64,000 bases of DNA from Torreya grandis (taxonomy: Eukaryota > Streptophyta > Pinopsida > Cupressales > Taxaceae): NCBI GenBank assembly GCA_037957365.1, contig JARHVA010004089.1:917001-981000 (forward strand), given 5' to 3'. Under the pieces are notes generated by a model. The model did no database searches and was not told where the DNA came from. It saw only the letters and a program-made list of their open reading frames with translations. Position 1 is the stretch's first letter. Each line of letters opens with the position of its first letter. Shown one piece after another: positions 1 through 11,829 of the stretch. A program made the position numbers and the translations under genes.

Positions 1-290
1 AATTCTAAACTTCATGGCATTTATCTATGTAATATTGGTTGTTGAGATTAATGACACAAGGATCAAAATAGTGTATCTCTTTTTCTATGTAACTTATAAT
101 CAAATATAAGTTTGAAACTAAAGAATATGACTAATATATTATTGTGCAACATAACGCATGAGAACCAGTCTCTAGTTGCACGCTTTAGGTGAGTGTGCAA
201 GACCACAGTCTTGGATGAAGGGCTAGCACACTAGCTCATTAGACCTACACTTCAATGCCTAAAATATTATTAAAGAATAAAAATTGAGCA
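1..290 (+). repeat. Partial 5' LTR of A1
   Basis: Aligns from the first base with 12557-12837 (shared ttcatggcatttatct at 11 and 12567), and both end in a CA after an A-rich stretch. The first 700 or so bases of this LTR lie left of the window. No clear primer-binding site (TGG...) follows base 290. Confidence 0.85.
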
Positions 291-1291
291 TTTTCATTTT
301 ATTGTCAAGACCTATAGTGCTTACTCCATAGTAATGTAAGATGCTTGAATGTATCACCCTTGAGAGTATTGAGCAATGGATTACTGGGGTTGAGGATAAT
401 TTTATAGTTCCTTAACTTGATCCAAGATTTTCTACATATCAGTGGGTAGAATAGAATCTCTACAATGTATTATACAAGACTTCCTTTGTTGAAATCATGG
501 TTCATTTACATACTTGGCTATCTTCTTATACTCAAGTTTGATCATGAAACTTTAAGAGAAGATAGTCTTGGACATTATAATGATAAAGAGATTTATCATG
601 ACTCAAAACATTGTGGACACAAGATATTAACATTTGGTGGAAAAAAGTGTTGAATAACTACATTTTAGAGTATGTTGTAACCACTTATTCTTATCCTAAA
701 GAAGCCAAGTTATAGTTCCTTAGATAACCGTGTGGTCGATATATTATACATTTCTCATGAGAAATCAAAAAATTATTCATTGATTGTGAGCTTGAAACTA
801 TGCTAATGGAGAGATAAATCCATCTTTGCATGAGTCATATGTTTGGAAGGGGAATAAAGAAGAGTTGGTAAAATATTTTAGGTTTAGAATGGTAGCCAAT
901 CAGTGGGTATTATGAAATCAAAAATATGATGAAGCTCGATAGAGGATCATAGGAGTAAGCAATGCAGGAAGGGATTGGGAGAACTCAAGAAGTGTTGTTA
1001 GGATTCATAGGGAAGCAGAAACACACAAAGAGGACCCCGTCACTTTTGAATCATGCCCCATGCAACTTTTATCATATGAAGGAGAAACTAGCTAGATAAT
1101 AGAAACTGAAGAATCAAGTTTGAACTAACCAAGATCCCTAACCATAGTGTGCACTCATGCTTTTGATTCAAATGAATTACATGTGCAAAATTGGGATACA
1201 GACAACATGGAATCAGAAATTGATCTTATAAGGGATATTGTGGTTGAGATAATTATAACTCATACAAAATTAACACTTTCTTTCCCTCTTC
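291..1291 (+). other. Leader between 5' LTR and gag of A1
   Basis: About 1 kb without a credible coding frame. I see no intact primer-binding site at its left edge and no internal repeat. A 62-codon open frame at 465 has no recognisable content and reads as chance. Confidence 0.6.
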
Positions 1292-2790
1292 ATGGCTCAA
1301 CTTGGAATTCCTAGAGTATCTAGCATTTATAGTGGATAGAGTACAAGCCCAAATATTATTAATCAACCAGCTACCATGCCCCATGGCATGAGCATTATTA
1401 TTGGAGGCACTAAAGGTGGACTAGGAGGTGGCATGTGAGGAAGTGGTAGACTTCCCCCTTAAGGGACATGATCTAGGGGTTCTCAATAACCACTAGCACA
1501 AGCACCTCAACTACCAACAATATATTATGAAATGATGCTTCACCTACCTAAATATCAAGGTGTAGAGAATGTTGAAGAATATGTCCATAAGTGTGAACTT
1601 ATTTGGAGGGTATTAGGCATCACCTCTTTTGAGTGAAAGGCCACATAATTTATAACTACACTTTCAGAAAGAGTGCATAAGTGGTATATAATGTTTGACC
1701 CTCAATAAACAATCATTGACTATGATCATCTCAAAATAGCATTCCTTCAAGAATTTGATATTCTTGAATTTGAACAACAAAGTATTGTTGCACTGAAAGG
1801 TATAAAGCAAGAGATCACTAAAAGTTTACAGGAATATGATACACATTTCAAAACACTTTTATCAAAGTTATCATTTTAAATCAATGTTTCTTAGCATGCA
1901 TAGTGGTTCATGGGAGATTCCTTAGTTCCCTTTCGATGAACATTGTCCAAAAGACCTTTACTAGCCCATGTGAAGCTCTGGAAGCTACCCTCTATGTTGA
2001 AGCTATTAGAAGTATTGATACTAGGAGTAGTCCTTTCATGAAATCCCAAATAGATTCAATGGTGTTTTATCTTGAAAAACTAACTGCAAATAATGCATAT
2101 GACACTCGTAATGGTCTTTGGTGCACCGATTGTGAGTCTGAAGGACATAACCAAAGTAATTGTCTGCACAAAAACATCTGTGTTGTATTGAAGCAGTCAT
2201 GTGAAATCTACCAACAAGGCCATGATGTATGCTCTTGTCCTCTCTTGTAGTGAGATATACATTCTAAGGTTTCTAAATATTGAAAAAGATGTGATGCCTA
2301 CACTCATACACAAATGATTATTAGTTAATTATTGATATCCATGAAGCACACATGCATGGTATGTGCCAAACCACTGTGTCTAACAATCAAGATAATGGTG
2401 GCTATCATGGTCGAGGTAGAGGATGAGGATGAGGAGGTTGTCATTTTCCACCAATAACATGTTATAAGTGTGGATCCTCATACTACTATCAAAGGGATTG
2501 TCTAGTTTACCCAATGTGTGCTTTTTTATAAAAAAGACCATCAGTTAGAAGAATGCCCAACTTGTACACAGCCATCACTAAGGAGAGAAATGAAAAAGGT
2601 GTAGGTATGATTTATATTGATAAACCACACTGGCGCATGCATTCAAGCACCCCAAAAACTCAACAAGTGAATATCACTATGTGTAGTGAAGGACAACCTC
2701 AATCTATATCTATTCTTATTAAGAAGGTACAATATGAAGAACCTTGGGTAAGGAAGTATCTCAATGCCTAGTAATAGAAGGATGTTCTCT
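1292..2790 (+). pseudogene. gag of A1, broken (capsid-like domain plus zinc knuckles)
   Basis: Gag packages element RNA into virus-like particles. An ATG at 1292 opens a frame that runs, with in-frame stops, into a retrotransposon gag domain at about 1530-1880: LPKYQGVENVEEY, then a Trp/Tyr core (KWYIMFD) and an EYDTHFKTLL segment. After frame changes a CCHC knuckle follows at 2121-2162 (CTDCESEGHNQSNC, spacing C-2-C-4-H-4-C). A second, damaged knuckle lies at about 2463-2505 (CYKCGSS...DC) and a third candidate just after. Two or more knuckles are common in plant gypsy gag. Stops and frameshifts make it inactive. The exact 3' limit is uncertain. Confidence 0.78.
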
Positions 2791-3099
2791 AAGATAGTAT
2801 GATGTTGGTATAAGAACTACAAGGATAAATTCATTTTTTTAAGGACCAAGAAGCAACACAACATGTTGATATGCAGAAGGCAATAAAGCCTTAAAAGGTG
2901 GCACAAGATGATTTTAAAGAGCTTTACAAGCATATGCTGGATGAAGACATTATCCCACAATTAAGCATTTGGCTTAAAAACTAGCTACAATCACCAACTG
3001 ATGTTCAACATCAAATGAATTGACAAATTGATGATTGATATTTAAATCATGCTTGATATCAAAATACCCTTATTTTTATTAACCCTCTAGAGGATAAAT

Positions 3100-3420
3100 A
3101 AATAATAGTGAATGTTTCCATCGATGTTTAGGTAATTCAAGACATGTTAGTTGACATTGGCACTGAATTCAATCTCCTCACTAAATATGCATGGTGAAAA
3201 ATGGCTAGTTTGATATTATAACCTTCACCACACATATTGTTTATGGCTAATAAAACTCATGCTCTACTAATTGGTGTCCTCAAGAATGCAAAAGTGGATA
3301 TCCTTAGATTACCTTTCAAAACTAACTTTTAAGTTCTTGATTTAGCAGAGGCTGATGATTTCCCATCTCTATTGGGGCAACCCTAGTGTTATGAAAATAA
3401 TGCAGACTTAAATTTTAAAA
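3100..3420 (+). pseudogene. Aspartic protease remnant of A1
   Basis: The reading VIQDMLVDIGTEFNLLTK (about 3130-3185) matches the pepsin-like retroelement protease signature, hydrophobic-D-x-G-[ST] followed by a hydrophobic N/L-rich strand. A short hydrophobic segment (about 3270-3310) and a downstream segment ending DFPSLLGQP fit the C-terminal half, where LLG-P is usual. The protease would cleave the Gag-Pol polyprotein. Stops are present (for example TGA at 3197). The A2 homologue has lost the active-site aspartate and glycine. Confidence 0.65.
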
Positions 3421-3429
3421 AGTGCTACA

Positions 3430-4690
3430 TTATTTTTGATAATTTTGATCAATGTGTTATTATTCCCCTAGATCAAACACATGGGCCCCCATACATAGAA
3501 CCTATTAATGTGGAAGAGGATATTAATCACATCTATAATGTCACTTCTAGAGATGGTGAACAACGTGATCTTACTCCTAGTGGCATCCTCTAATGAATGG
3601 ACACTCGGTACCTTTTTGATACTACAAGTAATACTTGTAATTATTAGGCCCATAGTGACTATGGCCTCACTAGAAGAGTGTGTACTACCATTGGTAGTCA
3701 GGAAAATGTTTTGTGCCCATATAATAAATGCCACAAGTTCATTCACCTTCTTATCATCCAAGTCATTAGGGAACTAATGATAAATGCACCCTTAGAAAAA
3801 CTCAATGTAGCCCCTCAATTTCATGGATAAATAGAAGTTCATGACTTTGTCCAGTGCTTTGAATAATTTTATCACTCTAAAAATGATGGTATATGATCCT
3901 TGGTTCACTTCTTTGATGGTACAACTACAAGATGTGGTAAAACCATAATAAGTAACTTCTCCATTAGGATCAAGTATGATTTGTTTTGCATCACTAGTTC
4001 CATCATGACAACCAAGTCAAGGGAATAATCAACTATAGCAAAGTAAAAGCATCTAAACCCCATATAGAAACCTATGATTCAATGTGGAGAGTTAAAGAGT
4101 CTTACTTACCAGATTACTTGTGGGTACATGCATTCTATGTAAATTTATGAACCTAGGCATGAGCATGGTATGTTCATAAAAAGTGACTATGGGTACCTAG
4201 TTTTGGCATCTATTGAAGGAAAACATGAACTTAGTACTATCTTATTCTTCTCTAAGAATGGATTTTCACCTCACTCTCTAGGCCATGTATGAATTAGTTA
4301 TTATAACCCTAATCCCATTGAAAATTGCTTGAGATATATCTATAATGTCCTAAAAAAAGGTCTGATTCTCTTCAATTAACCATCTTCACAACTTGTTCCC
4401 ATGCCAAAACCAGTCCTTGATCAGGATCAATGTGAAAAGATACACCAAGGGAAACAAAATTTATTACTTTAGGTAGAAGAGGGTGAAGGGTCCAACCCAC
4501 TTGACCCTTTGTCAAATCATTTGTATATTCTTATGGATTATGTTACATGAATTGTTCATGATACTGATCCTAATATAGACCATCCTTACTGCAGGCCAAT
4601 TCAAACTATCCAATACAACATTGGCACCAAGGAAAAAATTTAAATAGCTACTTTAGGTAATTATTGGACTAACATAAAAGCTTCAAAGAT
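3430..4690 (+). pseudogene. Unassigned pol block between protease and RT, A1
   Basis: About 1.25 kb, longer than the usual protease-RT linker. Conserved with A2 (16300-17242 plus 29811-30180). Recognisable shared pieces: THGPPY.E near 3479, PQFHG..EV.DF at about 3815-3850, VHFFD.TT at about 3905, and LASIE.KH..S..LF.SK.GF at about 4205-4265. The PQFHG..VHFFD.TT stretch resembles a gag-like fold signature, but I cannot assign it. It ends in the acidic stretch before the RT fingers. Confidence 0.5.
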
Positions 4691-4699
4691 ATTTGAGTT

Positions 4700-5700
4700 G
4701 TTAAAATAATACTAATATGTCTTTCAAAGAAGCTATAGTGAGATGAAAGGAGTTCATCCATCCCTAGGTAAGATGCATATTAAACTGGCTCAAAATGAAT
4801 GATTAGTTAGGAAAAGGCCATATAAGATTAATATGAATATACAGGGATGTATAAAAGGAGAAATCAATAGTATGATACACACTGGAGTGATCACCCCCAT
4901 TGATGAATCAAAGTGGGTCAATCCCATGGTGATAAGTATAAATAAAGATGGATTCATTTAGATTTGCATTGATTACTAGATACTTAATGCATCTTGCATT
5001 ATTAATCCCTTCCCAACACCATTCACAGAAGAAATACTTGAAGTCATTGTTGGGTGTGAAATATATACTTTCATAGATGAATTTTTGGGGTACCATCAGG
5101 TCCAGATCATTGAGGAGGATCAACCTAAGATTATGTTTTCCATTGAATGGGGATCCTTCACATATATTATGTTGCGTTTTGGGTTTAAGAATGCATCAGT
5201 TGTATTCTCATGTATAGCCATTAAAGCCTTTAAATATTTCATCCATAATTTTCTTCAAGTCCACTTGGATGACTAGACAGTCTATGGCTTAGTTAAAGAC
5301 CATTGCTCTAATCTATGGCTCATGTTTGAGCATTTTTGAGTCACACAAATATCACTAAATCTAAAGAAGTATATTTTTATACTCTTTTTAGTGTTCTTCT
5401 AGGACATATTATTTACAAGGATGAACTTTTAGTAGACCCCACAAAATTATATGTCATTCTTCACCTCCCAACACTGAAGTCTCATCATGAAGCTCACACC
5501 TTTATAGGACATATAAGTTACTATAGGAAATTTATTTGTGGGTATGCAAAGATTGCCACGCCTCTGGAGGAACTCTTAAAACATAATGAGCACTTCATCT
5601 AGACTTTCTCATACCAAGAAGCTTTTGAGGCCTTAAAGGACAAGATGGTTACTACTCCAATCCTCTAATTCCATGACTAGGCTCCTAAGGTTGATAGAAT
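4700..5700 (+). pseudogene. Reverse transcriptase remnant of A1
   Basis: Makes DNA from element RNA. The plus-strand frame shows the RT series: an N-terminal pocket with INSMIHTGVITPIDESKW (about 4863-4918), then ICIDY and IINPFPTPF, TFIDEFLGYHQVQI (about 5069-5112), and the catalytic box with LDD at 5265-5273 followed by a TAG. Beyond it, GHI and HISYYRKFI-type pieces (about 5401-5560) fit the thumb and connection. Several in-frame stops and one or more frameshifts break it. A2 carries the same domain with the two catalytic aspartates missing. Confidence 0.85.
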
Positions 5701-5959
5701 CAAGAGCTAGACTTTCATCTGATTTCCAAATGGAACAATTACATATACTTTTTAGAGTAGAGGAGAAACCTCTTACTCATCAAACATCCAAAATTTTCTT
5801 CTTATAGCAAAGGTAAAGGCCCACTTGTGAACTCTTCCCCATCTGATCAAGATCTTGTGACCAAAATACAATAAATTAGTAAATGATATGCTGATCAAAT
5901 CATCAAAAGATTAATAAATTATTTGGATGCAACTTCAATCATTAATAACACTTTCATGG

Positions 5960-6400
5960 AGTAATAAAAACCATTAAGACCATTCCATTCCCATGTTGAT
6001 GCTTTTGGAATGGTAGTTGGTGCAATCCTTTAACAACCAGGAGAAGGTCACCTTGATCACCTAATCTATTTTTCTAGTAGGAAACTTACTCCAACTGAGT
6101 GAAATTACACCATAATGAAGCACAAAGCATTATCAATGGTCTATGATCTATAAAAAATTTGACAATACTTATTGGTAACTCCTTTTTATATTATATACAT
6201 ATCATGAATCTTTAAAGTATCTAGTAAACAAACCTATGTTACATGGATGAAATTATCATTGGATAGTGTTGTTTTAAGAATTTCAATTTTTTATCATGGT
6301 TAAACCAGGAAAAACTAATTATGGCCCTGATCACCTCTCTCGAATTGATTCTAAAAAAACACCATGTGATATTGAAGATGACTTGCCTAATGTTTAACTC
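5960..6400 (+). pseudogene. RNase H remnant of A1
   Basis: Degrades the RNA strand of the RNA:DNA hybrid. Reads RPFHSHVDAFGMVVGAIL (about 5976-6029, the first acidic residue in HVDA), then an E/K substitution where the second acidic residue is expected, and ends in KPGKTNYGPDHLSRI (about 6303-6344), a tether found just after RNase H in gypsy pol. Only one RNase H is seen, unlike the Tat copies further right. Confidence 0.8.
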
Positions 6401-6469
6401 TTTTATGTTACTTGTGTACCTAAGGAGTTCAAATATATTGCAACCTTTCTAACTATTGGCTCAGTGCCA

Positions 6470-7700
6470 GTGCCCAACTATCTAAATCTGTAGGCCAAGA
6501 AATAACTTGCAGTCTGTGTCGTACCCATTTAGCTCATAGGAGGGGACCTCTATAAGCTTGGCTGAGATGAAATTATTCAGTGTTGTGTCATGAAAAAATG
6601 AGCATTCTGAGGTACTCCAAGAGTTTCATGAAGTCATTACAGGTGGATGCTATGCTAGAGAGACTACCATGTGCAAGATTCTATTGGTCGAATTATGGTG
6701 GCCTACCCTTTTTCAAGTTACTAATATATATATTAAGAAGTGTGACATTTGTCATCATGTAGAAAACCCAAATTTTTGGTATGCCATGATTTTACATCCA
6801 ATTTTATCACAAGAACCATTTGAAAAGTGGGCCATTATTTTTGTTGGCCCCATCAATCTAGCTGGATGATGAACAAGTTCCTAATATATCATCACAACAA
6901 TGGATTATCTCACATGTTGGGTTAAAGTTACACCAATAAGGGATTATATTGTTACTACTACTATGTGCTTCATTTGGGAACATATCATAACTTAGTTTGG
7001 ATGCCCACTAAGTTTTACTAGTGATCACAACACCCATTTCCTAAATGAAACTATTTGCATCTTACTTATAGAGTTCATGATTGTTCATCACAAAATAACA
7101 CCATATCACCCTCAAGCCAATAGAACTATCAATGCATTTAATAAAATCTTAGGTACAACCCTGATGAAAATTTTAATATTAGTTGAACTAATTGGGATGA
7201 TAGAGTATATGCAGTACTTTTGGCTTATCGAACAACCTATGAGTGCCTGAACAAGAACACACAATTTAATTTAGTATATGGTAAAGAGGTAGTCCTACTA
7301 ATTAAATTATTGGTACCATCTCTTTGTATTGCATGTGTTGGAAAATTGGATAAGGATTCATCCTTGAAGGCATGCTTGGATACCCTGTTACAACTAGATG
7401 AAGCCCATTTCCTTACACATTGGAGTCAAGATGTGGAGAAGCATAAATAAAAAACATGGCATGATCGACACATCAAGCATAAAACATTTATCCCTGAAAT
7501 GAAAGTCTTGTTCTACGAATCCAAGTTCATGTGCCATTTTAGAAAAATTTAAATTCACTAGGATGATCCTTTTGTAATTCATAGCATTCAACCTACTAGC
7601 ACTTGTCAATTATAAAGGTTGGATAGCCAATTTATTCATGGGCATTACAAATGGAAGCTAACTTTAATCGTACTTCACCTCTAAATAGGTAACATTTTGT
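6470..7700 (+). pseudogene. Integrase remnant of A1
   Basis: Joins element cDNA to host DNA. The zinc-binding N-terminus is recognisable at about 6565-6770 (CDICHH). The core shows FVGPIN (about 6840), SDHNTHFLN (about 7021, with the second catalytic aspartate) and YHPQANRTINAFNKIL (about 7100-7150), where the catalytic Glu is replaced by Asn. The first Asp is also replaced. The C-terminal segment (KVLFYESKF at about 7500) and an SH3-like tail end near 7700. Frameshifts and stops throughout. The A2 counterpart keeps all three catalytic residues. Confidence 0.82.
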
Positions 7701-8601
7701 AATAATAAGGCTTATGCCATTAGTCTAGGATTTCTTGTTTTCAATAAAAGTGATGTCATTGTTATGTGTGACATTTCTTTAATATAGAATAGCTTAAGTT
7801 TTTATACTGGTATTTTCATGGAGGACCATGACATAGTTTTAGTGTGGGGTAAAAGGTATCTAAATTCATGATTAAAAATAGGTGCGCAAGTTAATTAAGG
7901 AATATAAGTTATTTAAGGCACACAAGTTATTTAAGACATACAAATTACATATCCATAAGATAGGGTGTTCCCACAAAATAGTTTGAAAATCTGAAATAAA
8001 CAAGAACAAATGTATTCCACTCTAAAGAAAAGCACAGGACACAATTGTCTTCCACTTCAAAATAAATTATGGAACAAGATGTGTCATTAATGTGAAAAAA
8101 TAGTGTTGAAATAAATTAGCCAACATCATGACAAGACAATAACATTAAATGCATTTATGGCAACAAGCGATGGTTGAAGAATGATGGACATTAAAAATGC
8201 ATTAATAATGAGAAGTGATGGATGAAAGGAAAGGGGTAGTAAATGCGGGTTAACCCCCTCAAGCCTATAAAAGAACAAGGAATCTCATTTCTTACTTTTT
8301 ACCTTTGTTTCTATATGCAATTACAGAGTCAAAAGGGAATAAATATAGAGTGATTAAATGTGCATCATGAGTCGACAAATAGGTATTGAGCTAAGCATCA
8401 AGCTACATAATCAAAACATAAGGCAAAAATTGAAACATGACTATAATAGGGAGAACTTATAGTTGTAGGTTGTAGAAGTAGATGCCTGTCATTAGAGGGA
8501 AATGGAGCAAGAAAAGTCAAATTTGTTAACACAACAATCATGTATTCCTTTGGAAACATTGGATGGTTGCACCTCAACCTTCAAGGTCCTCAGAGGGTGT
8601 T
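7701..8601 (+). other. Non-coding spacer between integrase and third ORF of A1
   Basis: About 0.9 kb with no frame. It starts with the block tttcttgttttcaataa (7730), shared with A2 at 32886, and contains a second AGTGTGGGGTAA block (7840) resembling the 3' polypurine tract. Its right third holds the TATA motif and the pyrimidine/ACAG motif listed separately. Confidence 0.6.
8266..8273 (+). promoter_or_regulatory. Candidate internal TATA box upstream of third ORF (A1)
   Basis: TATAAAAG within a block (about 8239-8330) that is conserved in A2 (AAATGC..GTT...CCTATAAA). It lies about 330 bases before the first ATG of the third ORF. It could drive a separate mRNA for that ORF. No transcript evidence is available. 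Confidence 0.4.
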
Positions 8602-11600
8602 ATGGCCCAAGAAGAAGGCCTTAAGGATTGATCCATTACCAATGATACCATAGGAAGAGTAAATACTTGGGGGAAGTAGTATTAATTAGGTAGGAGACAC
8701 TTGAAGAATAGGCATAGCATGTGGAAGGATAAGAGGTTAGTATGGTGTGATAGGTAAATAAGACACAATTATCTACACCCCTGCCATTGATGATTGAAGA
8801 AATACAATACTTAGAGACAGTGTTGCACATGAAAAACTGGGTCTCAAAGGTACCACTTTCATAATCCTTGACTATAATCACCATCAACCTAAAAATGAGG
8901 TTGAGTTAAAAAATGACTAATGGGTTGAGCACCAAAACACCAAGAACCAATTGGTGCATGACCTCAAGATATTCAATATTTTAAGCATTGTAGGGTTATT
9001 CCAATTGTTCAATCTTCCTTACTTTGGGAAACCCATGAAGGCAATCAAGTTCCTACTCTCATGCATACATGAGGGCTACATTTATTTTTCCAAGCACAAC
9101 ATGAAGATCACATCAAAGAGGATAAGGTGTCAAGGATACAATCTTTGGGAATGGATGTAATATATGACTTGGAGGATTATGATGAGATTGGGAAGATATC
9201 CATGGTGCTGATGTACCAGAATTAGGGCCATGCCATGCACATCAAGAACTTGTAAGACCTTACCCTCTAGGTTGCAGTGTGTATCATAATGACCAAGATT
9301 AGTGGCATCGATCATTAGAAAGAGGTAGATATGGCTCACCTTTATATCACCCACCAAGTCACTAAGGGCTTAAATTACAATTGGGCTATGTACTTTTCCC
9401 ATAAAATTATTAAGGATGTAGAGAAAACCCATCCAATACTCGATCATAGGTTTCCATAAAGAGTATTTTTATTATTAATGGTTTTTTATGAGATTGATGT
9501 ACCTAATTACATGATGGGAGCACTGAAGTGGGCATACCCACCTGAGCATAAGTCCCCTACTGAGTATTATAAAACATTCACATGCCTGGGGCACATCACC
9601 CCCACCTATAAATTAAAGATGAAGTCTTGGTTCGATCTAATGAAGGAAGCATTTGGGAATGAATGGCTCATTCCAAAATACTTTCCCACCTAGGCTAGAG
9701 AGCAGGCTTAGTTAACTATGGAACAACATTTCTCATTGGCACACATCAAAATGGTCCCTTCTAGAGAACTCTCTATGTGGCTAAAGTTACCTTATGCCTT
9801 CTCAATGTGGTACTTCATCAACTCAGTGAACTGCATATGTGATGCAAAACCTATTACCTTGGAGGTAGATAAAATTGACTTGGAGATTCACACCCTCAAA
9901 AAGATGTATATCTAGGTAAGAAGGCCTACTAGGAAAAGAGGGAGACTGACCAAATGGACATCAAGGTCAAATAGATAATGGTGGGAAAATAGGTGCACAA
10001 TCTATTTTATATGTTATGACCCAAGAAGAAGAGTTGAAATGGTGTAGAACATACACAAGAAAAGCTCCCATTAGTACCTCCTCTAGTAAATAAAAAGTGA
10101 GATGGGCACAATGCTAGCACAAGTTCACAATAGGTTTCTCCAAAACAACATTAGACTACTCAAGCACCACAACTTAGCCCTTCTAAACCTAAACCTTCTC
10201 CTCCCTGACCCTCTCCTCCTTGATCTTATCCTCCTCAACCTTATCCACCCAAAGTTCCACCTTCTTGGGTCCCTCCACCTCCACCTTCTCCTCCACACAT
10301 TCCTCCACCCTCATCTTCAACTCCTAAAACTTCATAGATATCTTCACTATTAGGGGTTGTACCATAAAGAATGCTAGAGAAAGAGCTAGAGTAGGAATAA
10401 CTTGCAATCCAAAAGGAAGAGTCTGAAGACTCTAATTCTAAGAAAATACCCTCCCCGATGTGAGAGGAGGAGACCACCTTTAAAGACTCATTATTGGATA
10501 TTGGAGGTCCATTTGGCAAAGAGGGGGATGGTGAAGATAAACAAATGAGTGGAATGGCTATTAGTAGTACTTATTTAGCTATCGATATAGGTTGAGCTAT
10601 TAGATCATGACCCAAACAAGGGGAAGGAGCCTATTGGGTCTGAAGAAGAACCTTCCATTATTGCATCCACCAATCTGTATGTTCATTATCAAATGGGTGT
10701 CCATAATATGATGTTATACTTATGGCTGCACTTCCTCCCCCAAGATGTAACCCTTGACACAAGACAATAGATGTCCTTCCTATTGGACATGTACAATGAG
10801 CAGCACCATTTTGAGATACCTCAAGATAGACTCCTCTTAGGTCCTTAAGATCCAGTGCTACCATCACCATTATGGGTTAATCCCTAGAAGATCACCCCTC
10901 TTTAAGCCAGCACTACATTTTTGAAGATGGTTTTTGAATTCAAATGCCAAAATATAATTTTAAACTCTGATGCATGTGATGTAGAGAACAAACATGCCCA
11001 GGTGGTGGCTATGTATGAAAAAGAGGTTGTTACCCAAAAGGCACTTGAGGAAGAAGTGGTTGTTTCGAAATAACAAATAAAAGAGGCCATAAAGGCCAAG
11101 GTTAAAACTTTGAATTTATGCAAGTAAATTTTGGGCTAAGAGCCAATACTAGTGGATGGAGTGCCTCTAGATGGGGATGCCATAAATAAACTAGAGACCT
11201 TAGTGAATCTCATTTTGAAGTGCTACAAAGAGCAACTTATACTAAGAAATGAGGCACTCGTATTAACGGAGTAGTTTACTAAGGTAATATAAGTGTGCAA
11301 GCACACCCTCAAAATATTTGGGAAAGTCATCCCCATCTTAGATAGGATTTTTGAAAAATTAATGTGACCAAATAAAATCTTGGAGGTTCAGCTCCATGCA
11401 GAAGAATCCTAGAGGCAACAAATGGATAATTTTTCCCTCTTAATAAGGGATCATGTTGATCACATAAAGGCATTCAAAGATGTCAAAATAATGGAATAAA
11501 AAATAAATGAGTATTATTAGTAATTGAATACCAGTTTTGTAGCCCTCTAAAGATAGGTTGTTAGTGAAGTCTCAACATTGGAATAATTTCATAAGGATGC

Positions 11601-11815
11601 CAGCACGTCCCTGGATGAATTGGTCAAAAAGGCCAATGAGAATTCTGACCAACTTGAGGATTTAAATAAATCTAAAGTGGCCATTTAAGAAATAACTACA
11701 AAGTTGTTTAACATATTGTCACATTAGGATAATTTTAAGAAGTAGATTGAATAAACAGGGCCTAAATTTTTGGTGGAGGTCACCATTAAAACTTAGTCTG
11801 GGAAAGACTAATAGC
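8602..11815 (+). pseudogene. Third ORF of family A, after integrase, broken (A1)
   Basis: I do not recognise this protein. It reads on the plus strand across about 3.2 kb and is collinear with A2 33690-36830, so it is a real part of the family. From the N-terminus: MAQEEGLKD; a conserved block with LFQLFNLPYFGKPM (about 8990-9035) and IHEGYIYF (about 9066-9090); a block with an NW.MYF..KII motif (about 9380-9410) and LKWAYP.EHK (about 9520-9555); KMKSW at about 9620; a polyproline linker (10230-10330); an acidic stretch; then a charged helical C-terminus (about 10920-11760) rich in E/K/L heptad-like runs, a likely coiled coil. Stops and frameshifts interrupt it. No signal peptide, membrane anchor or chromodomain is evident, so an env-like label is unsupported. 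Confidence 0.62.
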
Positions 11816-11829
11816 ATAGTGTGGGGTGA
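11815..11829 (+). promoter_or_regulatory. Polypurine tract of A1
   Basis: AGTGTGGGGTGA immediately before the LTR start TGTTGG. The same sequence stands before the A2 LTR (36832-36844). It primes plus-strand DNA synthesis. Confidence 0.75.

Noticed and set aside
3468..3777. Opposed frames of 89 and 97 codons near the protease, and similar ones at 16410-16671
   Set aside because: They lie in the unassigned pol block; the motif-bearing frame is a third one conserved between A1 and A2, so these are shadows.
10241..10519. Minus-strand glycine-rich frame
   Set aside because: It is the antisense of the polyproline linker of the third ORF; the sense reading is conserved in A2.
8602..11815. env-like gene
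   Set aside because: No signal peptide, transmembrane segment or furin-like site is visible; position alone is not evidence.
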